From Xanthomonas euroxanthea (GTDB lineage: Bacteria; Pseudomonadota; Gammaproteobacteria; Xanthomonadales; Xanthomonadaceae): a stretch of 64,000 bases of DNA. Shown here in pieces: positions 56,391 to 64,000 of this stretch. The notes under the pieces were generated by a model. The model searched no databases. It was not told the origin of the DNA and worked only from the letters and a program-made list of their open reading frames with translations. Positions within the stretch are counted from its first letter, which is position 1; each line of letters opens with the position of its first letter. The stretch covers positions 124,001 to 188,000 of the forward strand of contig NZ_UIHB01000004.1 in assembly GCF_900476395.1 (NCBI RefSeq), written 5' to 3'. The position numbers were made by a program, and so were the translations under genes.

Positions 56391-58355
56391 ATGCGAAACC
56401 TGATCCAGTCCGCAGTACCGGCGGCGTGCGCGTTGCTGTATTCGATCGCGTTGCCTGCATCCGCGCAGCGCCTGCAGGTGCAATCGCCCGACGCACGTAC
56501 GCAGGTGGAATTCACGCTACGCGAGGGCGGCGTGCCGAGCTATCGCGTGCTGTATCGCAACAAAGTTGTGCTCGACAACGCGCCGCTCGGGCTGGACCTG
56601 GGCCGGGCCAACACCCTCGGCAAGGCGATGACGCTGCAGGGCAGCACGACCGAAACGCATGACAGCCGATTCGAATTGCCCGTAGGCAAGACACGTCAGG
56701 CGCGCGATCACTATCGTCAATTGCGCGTGCAGTTGTCAGACCCCAAACAGCGACGCCTGACGGTGGAATTGCGTGCCTACGACGACGGCGTTGCGCTGCG
56801 TTATGTGCTGCCCGACGCCGGTGAGGTGCGGATTCGCAACGAACTCACCAGCTTTGCGTTTCCGCGCGATTACGCATGCTGGACCTTGAACCTGGGGCGC
56901 TTTGGAACCAGCCACGAGGGCGAATACGATGCGATCGCCGCATCCAGATTGCGCCCGCACAATCTGCTGGAGTTGCCGCTGGTCTGCCAGACCGATGCCG
57001 GCGGCACCACGCTGGCGATTGCCGAGGCAAACCTGCGCGACTATGCCGGCCTGTATCTCACCGGCCGCGAGGACGGCAGCCTGGGCGTAGCGGCGAAATT
57101 ATCGCCACGCCTGGACGACCCCACGCTGGCGGTCAGCGTCGATGCCAAAGGCCAGGATTTCGCCACGCCATGGCGGGTGATCATGCTGGGTGACAGCCCG
57201 GCCAGCCTGATCGAATCCACCCTGATTTCCGCGCTGAACCCGCCGCCTGCCTTCGATGCGAGCTGGGTGCGCGCGGGCAAATCGGCATGGGACTGGTGGT
57301 CCGGCGGGCTGGCCGGCGGCGTGGCGCAGCCGGGCATGAATACCGCCACGATCGAGCGCTATATCGATCACGCGCAGCAATTGAAGCTGCAGTACATGCT
57401 GATCGACGACGGCTGGTATGTCGGCAGCACCGGCGATGGCCAGTACAACGTCGATGCCGATATCCGCCGGCCGGTGGAGCAGCTCGACCTGCCGGGCCTG
57501 GTGGCCTACGCACGGCAGCGCGACGTCGGGCTGTGGCTATGGGCGCATTGGCGCGCGCTCGATGCGCACATGGACGAAGCGCTCGCCTGGTATCAGCAGC
57601 TCGGCATCAAGGGTATCAAGGTCGACTTCATGGACCGCGACGACCAGCAGATGGTGGACTTCTACCATCGCCTGCTAGCCAAGGCTGCCGAACACAAACT
57701 GCTGGTGGACCTGCATGGCGCCTATCACCCGACCGGCCTGACCCGCACCTACCCCAATTACCTCACGCAGGAAGGCGTGCTCGGCGCCGAGTACAACAAG
57801 TGGACCACGCGCATCACCGCAACCCACAACCTCACGCTGCCGTTTACGCGCATGTTGCTCGGCCCGATGGATTACACCCCGGGCGGCTTCCGCAATGTGC
57901 GCCCGGCCGAATTCAGGATGCAGCACATCGCGCCGCAGGTGATGACCACCCGCGCGCAGCAACTGGCGATGTATGTGGTGTACGAAAGCCCGTTCGCGGT
58001 GGTCGCCGACAGCCCGGAGCAGTTCGAAAACGTGCCGGCCGCGCAGTTCCTGCGCGATGTGCCGGCCAGCTGGGATGAGACACGCGCACTCGACGGCGCC
58101 ATCGGCGAGCACATCGCGCTGGCGCGGCGCAGCGGCAAGGACTGGTACGTAGGTGCGATGACCAACGAGCAGGCGCGCATGCTGACGTTGCCGTTGACGT
58201 TCCTGGGCAAGGGCCGCTGGACCGCCACCATCTACGCCGATGGCCAGGCCCCGACGGACGTACGCATCGACACGCGCCAGCTCACCTCCACCGACAGCCT
58301 GCAGCTGCCATTGGCTGCAAACGGCGGGGCTGCCGTGCGACTGCAGAAAAAGTAA
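56391..58355 (+). CDS. Glycoside hydrolase family 97 enzyme
   Basis: 654 aa from ATG 56391, with AGGAGGAG upstream. A signal peptide is at 1-25 (ACALLYSIALPASAQ). An N-terminal beta-sandwich covers about 28-290, then a TIM barrel, then a C-terminal domain: the SusB layout. Landmarks are DDGWYVGSTGDG near 342, GIKGIKVDFMDRDDQQMVDF near 405-424, DLHGAYHPTGLTRTYPN and LTQEGVLGAEYNKW near 460. GH97 contains alpha-glucosidases and alpha-galactosidases; I cannot decide between them. It works with the GH2 enzyme and receptor of the locus. Confidence 0.92.
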   Translation: MRNLIQSAVPAACALLYSIALPASAQRLQVQSPDARTQVEFTLREGGVPSYRVLYRNKVVLDNAPLGLDLGRANTLGKAMTLQGSTTETHDSRFELPVGKTRQARDHYRQLRVQLSDPKQRRLTVELRAYDDGVALRYVLPDAGEVRIRNELTSFAFPRDYACWTLNLGRFGTSHEGEYDAIAASRLRPHNLLELPLVCQTDAGGTTLAIAEANLRDYAGLYLTGREDGSLGVAAKLSPRLDDPTLAVSVDAKGQDFATPWRVIMLGDSPASLIESTLISALNPPPAFDASWVRAGKSAWDWWSGGLAGGVAQPGMNTATIERYIDHAQQLKLQYMLIDDGWYVGSTGDGQYNVDADIRRPVEQLDLPGLVAYARQRDVGLWLWAHWRALDAHMDEALAWYQQLGIKGIKVDFMDRDDQQMVDFYHRLLAKAAEHKLLVDLHGAYHPTGLTRTYPNYLTQEGVLGAEYNKWTTRITATHNLTLPFTRMLLGPMDYTPGGFRNVRPAEFRMQHIAPQVMTTRAQQLAMYVVYESPFAVVADSPEQFENVPAAQFLRDVPASWDETRALDGAIGEHIALARRSGKDWYVGAMTNEQARMLTLPLTFLGKGRWTATIYADGQAPTDVRIDTRQLTSTDSLQLPLAANGGAAVRLQKK

Positions 58356-58670
58356 GACCAGCCATGCTGATCGCCCCAAGGCAGGCGGATGCCACCCGGT
58401 CGCGGCGTGTCGGTGACGCATGGGTACTCCATCGCCACCCATCCCGTGCGGCGGCTGTCGTCGGTGAGCGTGGCGCAGCCGTGCTGCTATACGTTGGCGA
58501 TGGCCGGTTACGGGTATCCGTATGCATTGACTCCGGCGTCACCTGCACCGGCCTGTCGGCGGAAATGCGTAACGGCGGTTTCTACTTCTGCGGGCCGGGC
58601 AGCGCACGTTGAGCTGAGTTGAGTTGGCTTGAGTCGATCGCGCGCACCGTTTTTCAGTGCGCGCGATCGA
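58356..58670. other. Intergenic region GH97 to esterase with a strong hairpin
   Basis: 315 nt between convergent genes. A 14-bp perfect stem TCGATCGCGCGCAC/GTGCGCGCGATCGA (58634-58670) abuts the esterase stop and may terminate it, though no T run follows. No gene seen. Confidence 0.55.
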
Positions 58671-60191
58671 TTACGGCAGGTCCACGCCTGCGCACACGTC
58701 CGGGCGCGCGTCCTTGAGCGGGTGCACGCCACTGGCGTCGAACTGCAACGCCGCATGCCCGGGTGCGAACCCAGGCCAGGCCGGCAAGCCCGTGGCATTC
58801 GGATTGCCCCGCTGCACGAACGCGGCCCAATAACGTTGCAGGCTCACCGGCGGCTGGCCGATCGGCAGGTCCTTGAACAGGAACGGCAGCTCGGCGCTGT
58901 GCGTGACCTGCCCGCCCGGTGCGGCGGTATCGAACACGTAATGCCACACCGGCACGCCGAGTGCGGCTTGGTGTTGGGCGACGGTCACCGCCGGGCAACG
59001 GAAGGTCAGGTCGGTGGACAGCTGCATCGCCGCATCGCCCTGACGCGCCGCACGCTGCGCCGCATGCGTGCGCTGCGCCTGCAGCACCGCATCGGCCTGC
59101 GCCGGATAGTCGCGCCGCAGCCGCGCCTGCGCACCCTGCTTGCCACCGTATTCCAGCTCCTGCGCCACATAGCCGATCAACAGCGGCACCTTGGCCTGTG
59201 CCCCCTCGGCCAGCAACGCGGCCGGCGCACGTGGCAGCACGCGTCCATCGACGACCGCCTGCAGCCAGATGTAGCCATCGTCATCCAGTGCCGGCACGTC
59301 GACGCCCTGTCCGGCCTTGATCAGCTGCTCCACCGGCAACGCGCGCAGCTGTGCCAGGCGTGTCGCAGCATCCTCGATGCCTGCGCGCCTGGCGATCTCC
59401 ACACCCAGCGCGCGATTGTCCTCCAGCGAACGTGCCGGCAATCCGAACCCGGCAGTGCCGCTTTGCTCGATCGCCGCCGAGAACAGGCCACGTGCCAGCG
59501 GGCTGAGCATCAGCAAGCCCACGTCCTGGCCGCCGGCCGACTGTCCGGCGATGGTGACCCGCGCAGGATCGCCACCGAATTGCGCGATGTTGTCGCGCAC
59601 CCACTGCAGTGCGGCGATCTGATCGAGCAAGGCGTAGTTGCCCGCGGCTTGGTTGTCGCCATCGCGCAGTTCCGGCAGCGACAGGAAGCCGAGCGCGCCG
59701 AGCCGGTACTGCAGCGTCACCACCAGCACGCCCTGTGCGACCAGGTTGGTCGGCAGGTGGCCGTCGGCGCCGCCGGCCACATTGGCGCCGCCATGAATCC
59801 ACACGAACACCGGCAGCGGCTTGGCCGGCTGCAGCGTTGGCGTCTGCACCTCGACGTAGAGACAGTCTTCGCTGCCGCGCCTGGCCATCGCATTGTTCCA
59901 GCCCAGCGCCGGTTGCACGCATGGGGTGGCGGCCTGAGTGGCATCGCGCACCTCCGACCAGGCCGCCGCCGGTTGCGGCGGCTGCCAGCGCAATGTGCCC
60001 AATGGCGGGGCGGCAAACGGAATTGCGCGAAACACCGCACTGCCGTCGTCCTGCCATTGCCCGCGCACCACACCGTGATCGGTGCGCACCTGTGGCGGCG
60101 TGGCAGGCGTGGCAGGCGTGGACGCGGCGGCGGCGTGAGCGCCGGCGCTCGCTGCGCAGGCGGTGGCAAGCAGCCAGGCAGACAGGCGCAT
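58671..60191 (-). CDS. Secreted type-B carboxylesterase
   Basis: 506 aa from ATG 60191 with a signal peptide (MRLSAWLLATACAASAGAHA). It is an alpha/beta hydrolase of the carboxylesterase B family: RAIPFAAPPLG near 55, SEDCLYVEVQTP near 106, the oxyanion region VFVWIHGGANVAGG, nucleophile elbow VTIAGQSAGGQDVG with Ser near 215, and His in QVTHSAELPFLF near 425. The ATG overlaps the stop of the upstream RNA methyltransferase by one base (TGATG). It may deacylate substrates of the adjacent sugar locus; this is inference. Confidence 0.92.
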   Translation of the reverse strand: MRLSAWLLATACAASAGAHAAAASTPATPATPPQVRTDHGVVRGQWQDDGSAVFRAIPFAAPPLGTLRWQPPQPAAAWSEVRDATQAATPCVQPALGWNNAMARRGSEDCLYVEVQTPTLQPAKPLPVFVWIHGGANVAGGADGHLPTNLVAQGVLVVTLQYRLGALGFLSLPELRDGDNQAAGNYALLDQIAALQWVRDNIAQFGGDPARVTIAGQSAGGQDVGLLMLSPLARGLFSAAIEQSGTAGFGLPARSLEDNRALGVEIARRAGIEDAATRLAQLRALPVEQLIKAGQGVDVPALDDDGYIWLQAVVDGRVLPRAPAALLAEGAQAKVPLLIGYVAQELEYGGKQGAQARLRRDYPAQADAVLQAQRTHAAQRAARQGDAAMQLSTDLTFRCPAVTVAQHQAALGVPVWHYVFDTAAPGGQVTHSAELPFLFKDLPIGQPPVSLQRYWAAFVQRGNPNATGLPAWPGFAPGHAALQFDASGVHPLKDARPDVCAGVDLP

Positions 60192-61114
60192 CACGGCGTT
60201 CCGCCCATCACACGGGCACGCCAGGCGGCCTGGAACACCGCGGTGGCCGAGGCCACGTTGAGGCTTTCGACCTTGCCGCTGCCGCGGATCGACAACTGCA
60301 GGTCGCAATCGCGCGCGAACTGGCGGTCCATGCCCTCGCTCTCCGCGCCCATCACATACACCAGCCGCTGCGGCAGCGCAGCGGCGAACACGTCCTGGCC
60401 GCCTTCCACCAGCGTGGCGGCCACCGCAAAACCGGCCTGACGCAGCTGTGCCATCGCCGTTGCCGTCTCGGGCAGCTGCACCAGCGGCACCGCCTCGGCG
60501 CCACCTTCGGCCACGCGCGCGGCTGCACCGGACAGCCCCAGCGTGGCGCCGGCAGGCAGCAACAGGCCGGCCACCCCGAAGTGCGCGGACGAGCGCAAAA
60601 TCGCGCCGAAGTTGTGCGGGTTGCCCACGCCATCCAGCCACAGTGCCAGCACCGGCCCTGCCGGCAACGCAGCCAGCCAGTCCTGCAACGGTTGCGGGGC
60701 GACGCGCAGCACATCGGCCACTACGCCTTCGTGGTGCGTGCTGGCAGCGAGCTTGCTGAGATCGGCCTCCTCGACCACGCGGTAGCCGATGCGCTGGGCC
60801 ACGCACCAGGCCAGCAAGGCCTTGAACTGCGGAATGCGCGCCTGGCTCAGATACAGCTTGCGCACCGCCTCCGGGCGCGCCTTGAACACCGCCTGCACGG
60901 CGTTGATGCCGTACAGCCGCAGCTCGCGCGCATTGCCGCCGGACGACGAAGCCGCGGACTGCGAAGCAGCAGGCGTGTAAGCCGTTGGCGCCTGCTGTGC
61001 CGGCGGGCGGCCTGCAGGTGCGCGCGGCGCGGCGCGGCCCCAGGGATTGTGGGCGGCGCCGGAGCTGCCGCCATCGCGCGGCGGTCGTGCGCCCCGTCCA
61101 TCATGCTGTGTCAT
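60191..61114 (-). CDS. SpoU/TrmH-family RNA 2'-O-methyltransferase
   Basis: 307 aa from ATG 61114 (an in-frame TTG at 61126 is also possible). The first 60 residues are a basic, Gln/Pro/Ser-rich unstructured extension. A substrate-binding domain covers about 68-145 (ELRLYGINAVQAVFKARPEAV). The SPOUT knot has the three family motifs: LDGVGNPHNFGAILRSSAHF, VYVMGAESEGMD and LSIRGSGKVESLNVASATAV. It is probably a 23S rRNA or tRNA ribose methylase. RlmB is the best-known relative, but the long N-terminus makes exact identity uncertain. Confidence 0.88.
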   Translation of the reverse strand: MTQHDGRGARPPRDGGSSGAAHNPWGRAAPRAPAGRPPAQQAPTAYTPAASQSAASSSGGNARELRLYGINAVQAVFKARPEAVRKLYLSQARIPQFKALLAWCVAQRIGYRVVEEADLSKLAASTHHEGVVADVLRVAPQPLQDWLAALPAGPVLALWLDGVGNPHNFGAILRSSAHFGVAGLLLPAGATLGLSGAAARVAEGGAEAVPLVQLPETATAMAQLRQAGFAVAATLVEGGQDVFAAALPQRLVYVMGAESEGMDRQFARDCDLQLSIRGSGKVESLNVASATAVFQAAWRARVMGGTP

Positions 61115-61436
61115 CGTCGTATCCAAGGTTCGTGTTGCTTGCCGGGTCTGCAGGCACCGTATCGCCCTTCCACCACCCAGCGGTGTTGGTCATCTGCACG
61201 CCGATGCAGCCGGCGGTGCAAACGCATGGCGACGATGGTAAGCCACTGGCATAGCCAGCCGTACACGCGGCAGCGGAAGCATGGCGTTCGAGGCCCCGCA
61301 AGGCGCGAGGCAGGGTGACCTCGACGCCGTGCAGAACACGCCCGGGATCGGCACCACTGTCGGTGATGGATCTGCGCGAATCAGCAGCGCGCAGACCCGC
61401 TCGGCCGATGCGTTCGCCGTGGCACGCAGACGCGGC
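61115..61436. other. Intergenic region between methyltransferase and acetyltransferase genes
   Basis: 322 nt on the same-strand side of both genes. No convincing gene, repeat or RNA is visible. Confidence 0.45.
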
Positions 61437-61979
61437 TCACACCAGCGCGGCCGGCCGCCCCACCCGCGCGAACACGCGCAAATCGTGCAATCCATCCGGC
61501 TTCACGATCGCGCAGCGGCTGACGCCTTCCTCGACGAAGCCGTTGCGCAGCAGCACCCTGGCCGATGCCGGATTGGTGTCGAGCACGGTGGCCTGGACGC
61601 GATGGAGCGGCAGGGCCTGCATCGCCCAGGCCACATAAGTGGCCACGATGCGCGTCATCCAGCCACGGCCCCAGTACGCGCTGCCGATCCAGTAGCCCAG
61701 CTCGGCCGAAAAGCGCCGCTCACCCTGCCCTGGACGCGCCGCGATCGTGCCGCAGGCCTGGCCGTCGATCTCGATGGCCAGCACCGGGTGTTGCAGATCG
61801 ACCACGCGTCCGGCCAGGAACGCCTCGCCATCGGCGCGCGTATACGGATGCGGAAACCGATCACTCAATCCGCGCGGTACCAACGGGTCGTTGGCGTGCA
61901 GCAACAAGGCGCCCAGGTCGTCCTGGCGCCAGCGGCGCAGCACGAAGCCCTCTCCGTGCAGCATCAATGATTCGTCCAT
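61437..61979 (-). CDS. GNAT-family N-acetyltransferase (RimJ/RimL type)
   Basis: 180 aa from ATG 61979, with AGGGATG upstream; the frame is open further but without similarity. The fold is that of RimJ-like acetyltransferases: FVLRRWRQDDLGALLLHAND near 12-31, AELGYWIGSAYWGRGWMTRI containing the acetyl-CoA loop, and LDTNPASARVLLRNGFVEEG near the end. It likely acetylates a protein N-terminus or small amine; the target is unknown. Confidence 0.9.
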   Translation of the reverse strand: MDESLMLHGEGFVLRRWRQDDLGALLLHANDPLVPRGLSDRFPHPYTRADGEAFLAGRVVDLQHPVLAIEIDGQACGTIAARPGQGERRFSAELGYWIGSAYWGRGWMTRIVATYVAWAMQALPLHRVQATVLDTNPASARVLLRNGFVEEGVSRCAIVKPDGLHDLRVFARVGRPAALV

Positions 61980-62190
61980 CGCTTCATCCCTGGAGTGGCT
62001 GACAAAACGTAACGGGCAGTCGCCAGGTGGATACGGAAGGCGCGCCCGGAACCGGAGTGTACGCGTGGCACATGCCGATTCCAGGCACCGGCTGCGCGCC
62101 TGACGGTGAGCGCAGTCGTTTCGTTCGCCGCTCCGGATCGCGCAGCATCGACACCGTCGATGCTGCGCACCCCGGCCGCAAGCCGGCGAC

Positions 62191-64000
62191 TCAGCGCCTG
62201 GCGGTCTGCGCCTGCTTGAGCGCGGCGCACAGGCGGATGGTCTCGCCGGTCTGGGCCATGCCACGGTCGGCACCGCTGAGGGTGGCCAGGCGCGGTTTGA
62301 AGAACGCATCCAGGCGGTCGGCTTCTTCCACGCTGCAGCCACCGGACGCACCCAGCGCCGGCAACCCGCCGCCATCGAACGAGCCGCTGCGCTGCACGAT
62401 GCGGTCGAAGTTGGCGGTGAACCACGGCCACATCGACGCGTGCGAGGTCTCGTAACTGTGGCCGCGCGTCAGCAGGCTCTTCATCTCGCCCACCTTGATC
62501 GCATCGGTCAGCGCGAAATCACGCACCTGGGTGAGTAGCGCCGGGTCCTGCACCGCACCCAGGGCGGCGATCATGGCGTTGCGCTGCGCCGGGTCGGCGT
62601 GCGTGCGCAATGCATCGATCAGGCTCTGTACCGCCGGTGCGCCGCGCTCCTGCGCGGTCACTGCCAGTGCGGTGCCGAGCAGATCCGGATTGGCCTTGGA
62701 GAAGTCCAGCGCACCATTGCCGCCGGCCAGGACCGCATCGCCCTGCGCCAGCAGCGCCTTGCGCACCTCCGCGTTCTGCAGGCGCAGCGCGAACAGGCCG
62801 GCCAACGCCGAGCGCAAGCTGGTGTCGTCGATCGATTCGCCGCTACGCCGCGTGTAACCCAGCTGGCGCAGACGTGGCAGATAGGCCTGTTCGGCCACCT
62901 TGCGCAATGCGCCGCGCTGGGTCTCGCTGGTGGCCTGGTAGCGCCAGATCCACACGAAGCGGTTCAGCAGTGCGGTGGACACATCGGCCGACGCAGACGG
63001 CGCCAATTGCTTGAGCGCTGCCAGCACCGCGTCGCTGTCGGCATCGCCATGGCGGTAGGCCGCATCGATCGCATCGGCATAGGCCAGCTGTTCGTTGTCG
63101 TCGAGCTGGCCGACCTGCTTGCCCAGTGCGGCCAGCTGCTTCTTCGGCAAGCTGAAGCGGTAATAGCCTGCGCCACGCGCATTCGGGAACACCCAGGTGT
63201 TCTTGCCGGCGCCGTCCAGCACGATGCTGCCGCTGGCGCCGTCGAGCATCTGGCAGGCGGTACCGACCTGGTCCTTGCCCTTGCCGTACTTGACGCACAC
63301 CGGCACGCCCCATTGCTGCGCGGCCGAGCCGGTGGAGCCCAGCGGCAGGTAGCGCTGCTGCTGCAGCCTGACCACGGTCTTGCCGCCTTCGCTGGCGAGC
63401 TGGGTCTGCAGGTACGGCACGCCCGGCTGATTGAGGAAGCTGCGGAATGCGGCCTTGAACTCTTCGCCCTTGCCGGCGGCGGCGGCGATCGCATCGACCA
63501 GATCGTCGGCGGTGGCGTTGCCGAATTTATGCTTGGCGATGTAGGCGCGCATGCCCTCGCGGAACACATCTTCGCCGACGAAGGCTTCGAACATCGCCAG
63601 CACCGCCGCACCCTTCTGGTAGGTGATGCCGTCGAAGGCGGTTTCGATATCGCCGTTGCCGGTGATCGGCTGGCGGATCTTGCGCGCGCTGACCAGGCTG
63701 TCGTTGTCCATCGCATGCTGGGCACCGGCGATGCGGTCCAGATTGGCGCGGTATTCCGGGTGCAGCTGCATGGTGATCTTCTGCTGCATCCAGGTGGCAA
63801 ACGCCTCGTTCAACCACAGGTCGTCCCACCATTCCATGGTGACGGCGTCGCCGGTCCACTGGTGGGCCAGCTCATGGGCATTGGTGTTGAAGGAGCGCTG
63901 CACGTTCTCTGCCGGCGAGTCCTTGTCCAGCAGCAGCAGCCAGTCGCGGAAGGTGACAAACCCGGGGTTTTCCATCGCACCGGCGCTGAAGTCCGGGGCG
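62191..64000 (-). CDS. M1-family zinc aminopeptidase (5' end outside window)
   Basis: About 603 C-terminal codons are present; the frame continues past 64000. At the upstream edge the exopeptidase motif GAMENPG is visible. The zinc site follows: HELAHQWTGD and, 18 residues on, the distal Glu in LWLNEAFATWMQQ. An M1 C-terminal ERAP1-like helical domain makes up the last 320 residues (MIAALGAVQDPALLTQVRDF). Gluzincin aminopeptidases of this type trim N-terminal residues from peptides. The signal peptide, if any, lies outside the window. Confidence 0.95.
   Translation of the reverse strand, partial: APDFSAGAMENPGFVTFRDWLLLLDKDSPAENVQRSFNTNAHELAHQWTGDAVTMEWWDDLWLNEAFATWMQQKITMQLHPEYRANLDRIAGAQHAMDNDSLVSARKIRQPITGNGDIETAFDGITYQKGAAVLAMFEAFVGEDVFREGMRAYIAKHKFGNATADDLVDAIAAAAGKGEEFKAAFRSFLNQPGVPYLQTQLASEGGKTVVRLQQQRYLPLGSTGSAAQQWGVPVCVKYGKGKDQVGTACQMLDGASGSIVLDGAGKNTWVFPNARGAGYYRFSLPKKQLAALGKQVGQLDDNEQLAYADAIDAAYRHGDADSDAVLAALKQLAPSASADVSTALLNRFVWIWRYQATSETQRGALRKVAEQAYLPRLRQLGYTRRSGESIDDTSLRSALAGLFALRLQNAEVRKALLAQGDAVLAGGNGALDFSKANPDLLGTALAVTAQERGAPAVQSLIDALRTHADPAQRNAMIAALGAVQDPALLTQVRDFALTDAIKVGEMKSLLTRGHSYETSHASMWPWFTANFDRIVQRSGSFDGGGLPALGASGGCSVEEADRLDAFFKPRLATLSGADRGMAQTGETIRLCAALKQAQTARR

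Overview
The window reads as chromosome from a Xanthomonas-group gammaproteobacterium. Coding DNA is GC-rich, the type IV pilus block has the order pilS-pilR-pilB-two pilins-pilC-pilD-coaE, the prepilin peptidase lacks the usual cysteine tetrads, and there is a sugar locus built around a TonB-dependent receptor. Dispersed CCCCTCTCCC palindromes and GGGAATCG-type intergenic repeats fit as well. The species cannot be fixed from the sequence alone.

Layout. 1-5.4 kb: the end of a secreted glycosidase-like gene, an NAD+ synthetase ORF carrying an in-frame DUF559 domain, a hexanucleotide repeat of about 316 bp, and sucCD. 5.5-15.1 kb: the pilus regulators PilS/PilR, the assembly ATPase PilB, two tandem pilins, PilC, PilD and CoaE. 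The pilin-pilC part is visibly AT-richer than its neighbours, and a sigma-54 type promoter precedes the first pilin. 15.3-20.9 kb: a large secreted RHS/YD-repeat protein with an AT-rich variable tail, a small overlapping membrane protein (candidate immunity), then a SymE-family toxin gene behind a structured leader that resembles phage P4 C4 antisense RNA. 21-31 kb: a two-component system of ColRS/VgrRS type with an upstream periplasmic protein, RimK, glycogen debranching GlgX, an H-NS family protein and a chemotaxis receptor.

31-38 kb is an accessory-looking stretch ending at tRNA-Gly(CCC). It holds a sugar dehydrogenase-PEBP fusion, a decayed alcohol dehydrogenase, an orphan ATP-synthase-epsilon-like protein, a DASS-type anion transporter and several sparse intergenic segments. 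38-48 kb: an autotransporter esterase, thiSG, trmB, an SLC13/RCK permease, a Rieske protein, a fumarylacetoacetase-family hydrolase, MscL and an M28 peptidase. 48-60 kb: a carbohydrate utilisation locus (LacI regulator, TonB-dependent receptor, GH2, GH97, carboxylesterase) with a perfect 12-bp palindrome in the divergent GH2/GH97 promoter region. 60-64 kb: a SpoU-type RNA methyltransferase, a GNAT acetyltransferase and an M1 aminopeptidase that runs off the end.

The most interesting system is the SymE leader (about 20,190-20,916). An upstream terminator-ended RNA segment is complementary both to a site in the downstream leader and, over 11 nt, to the symE ribosome-binding site.
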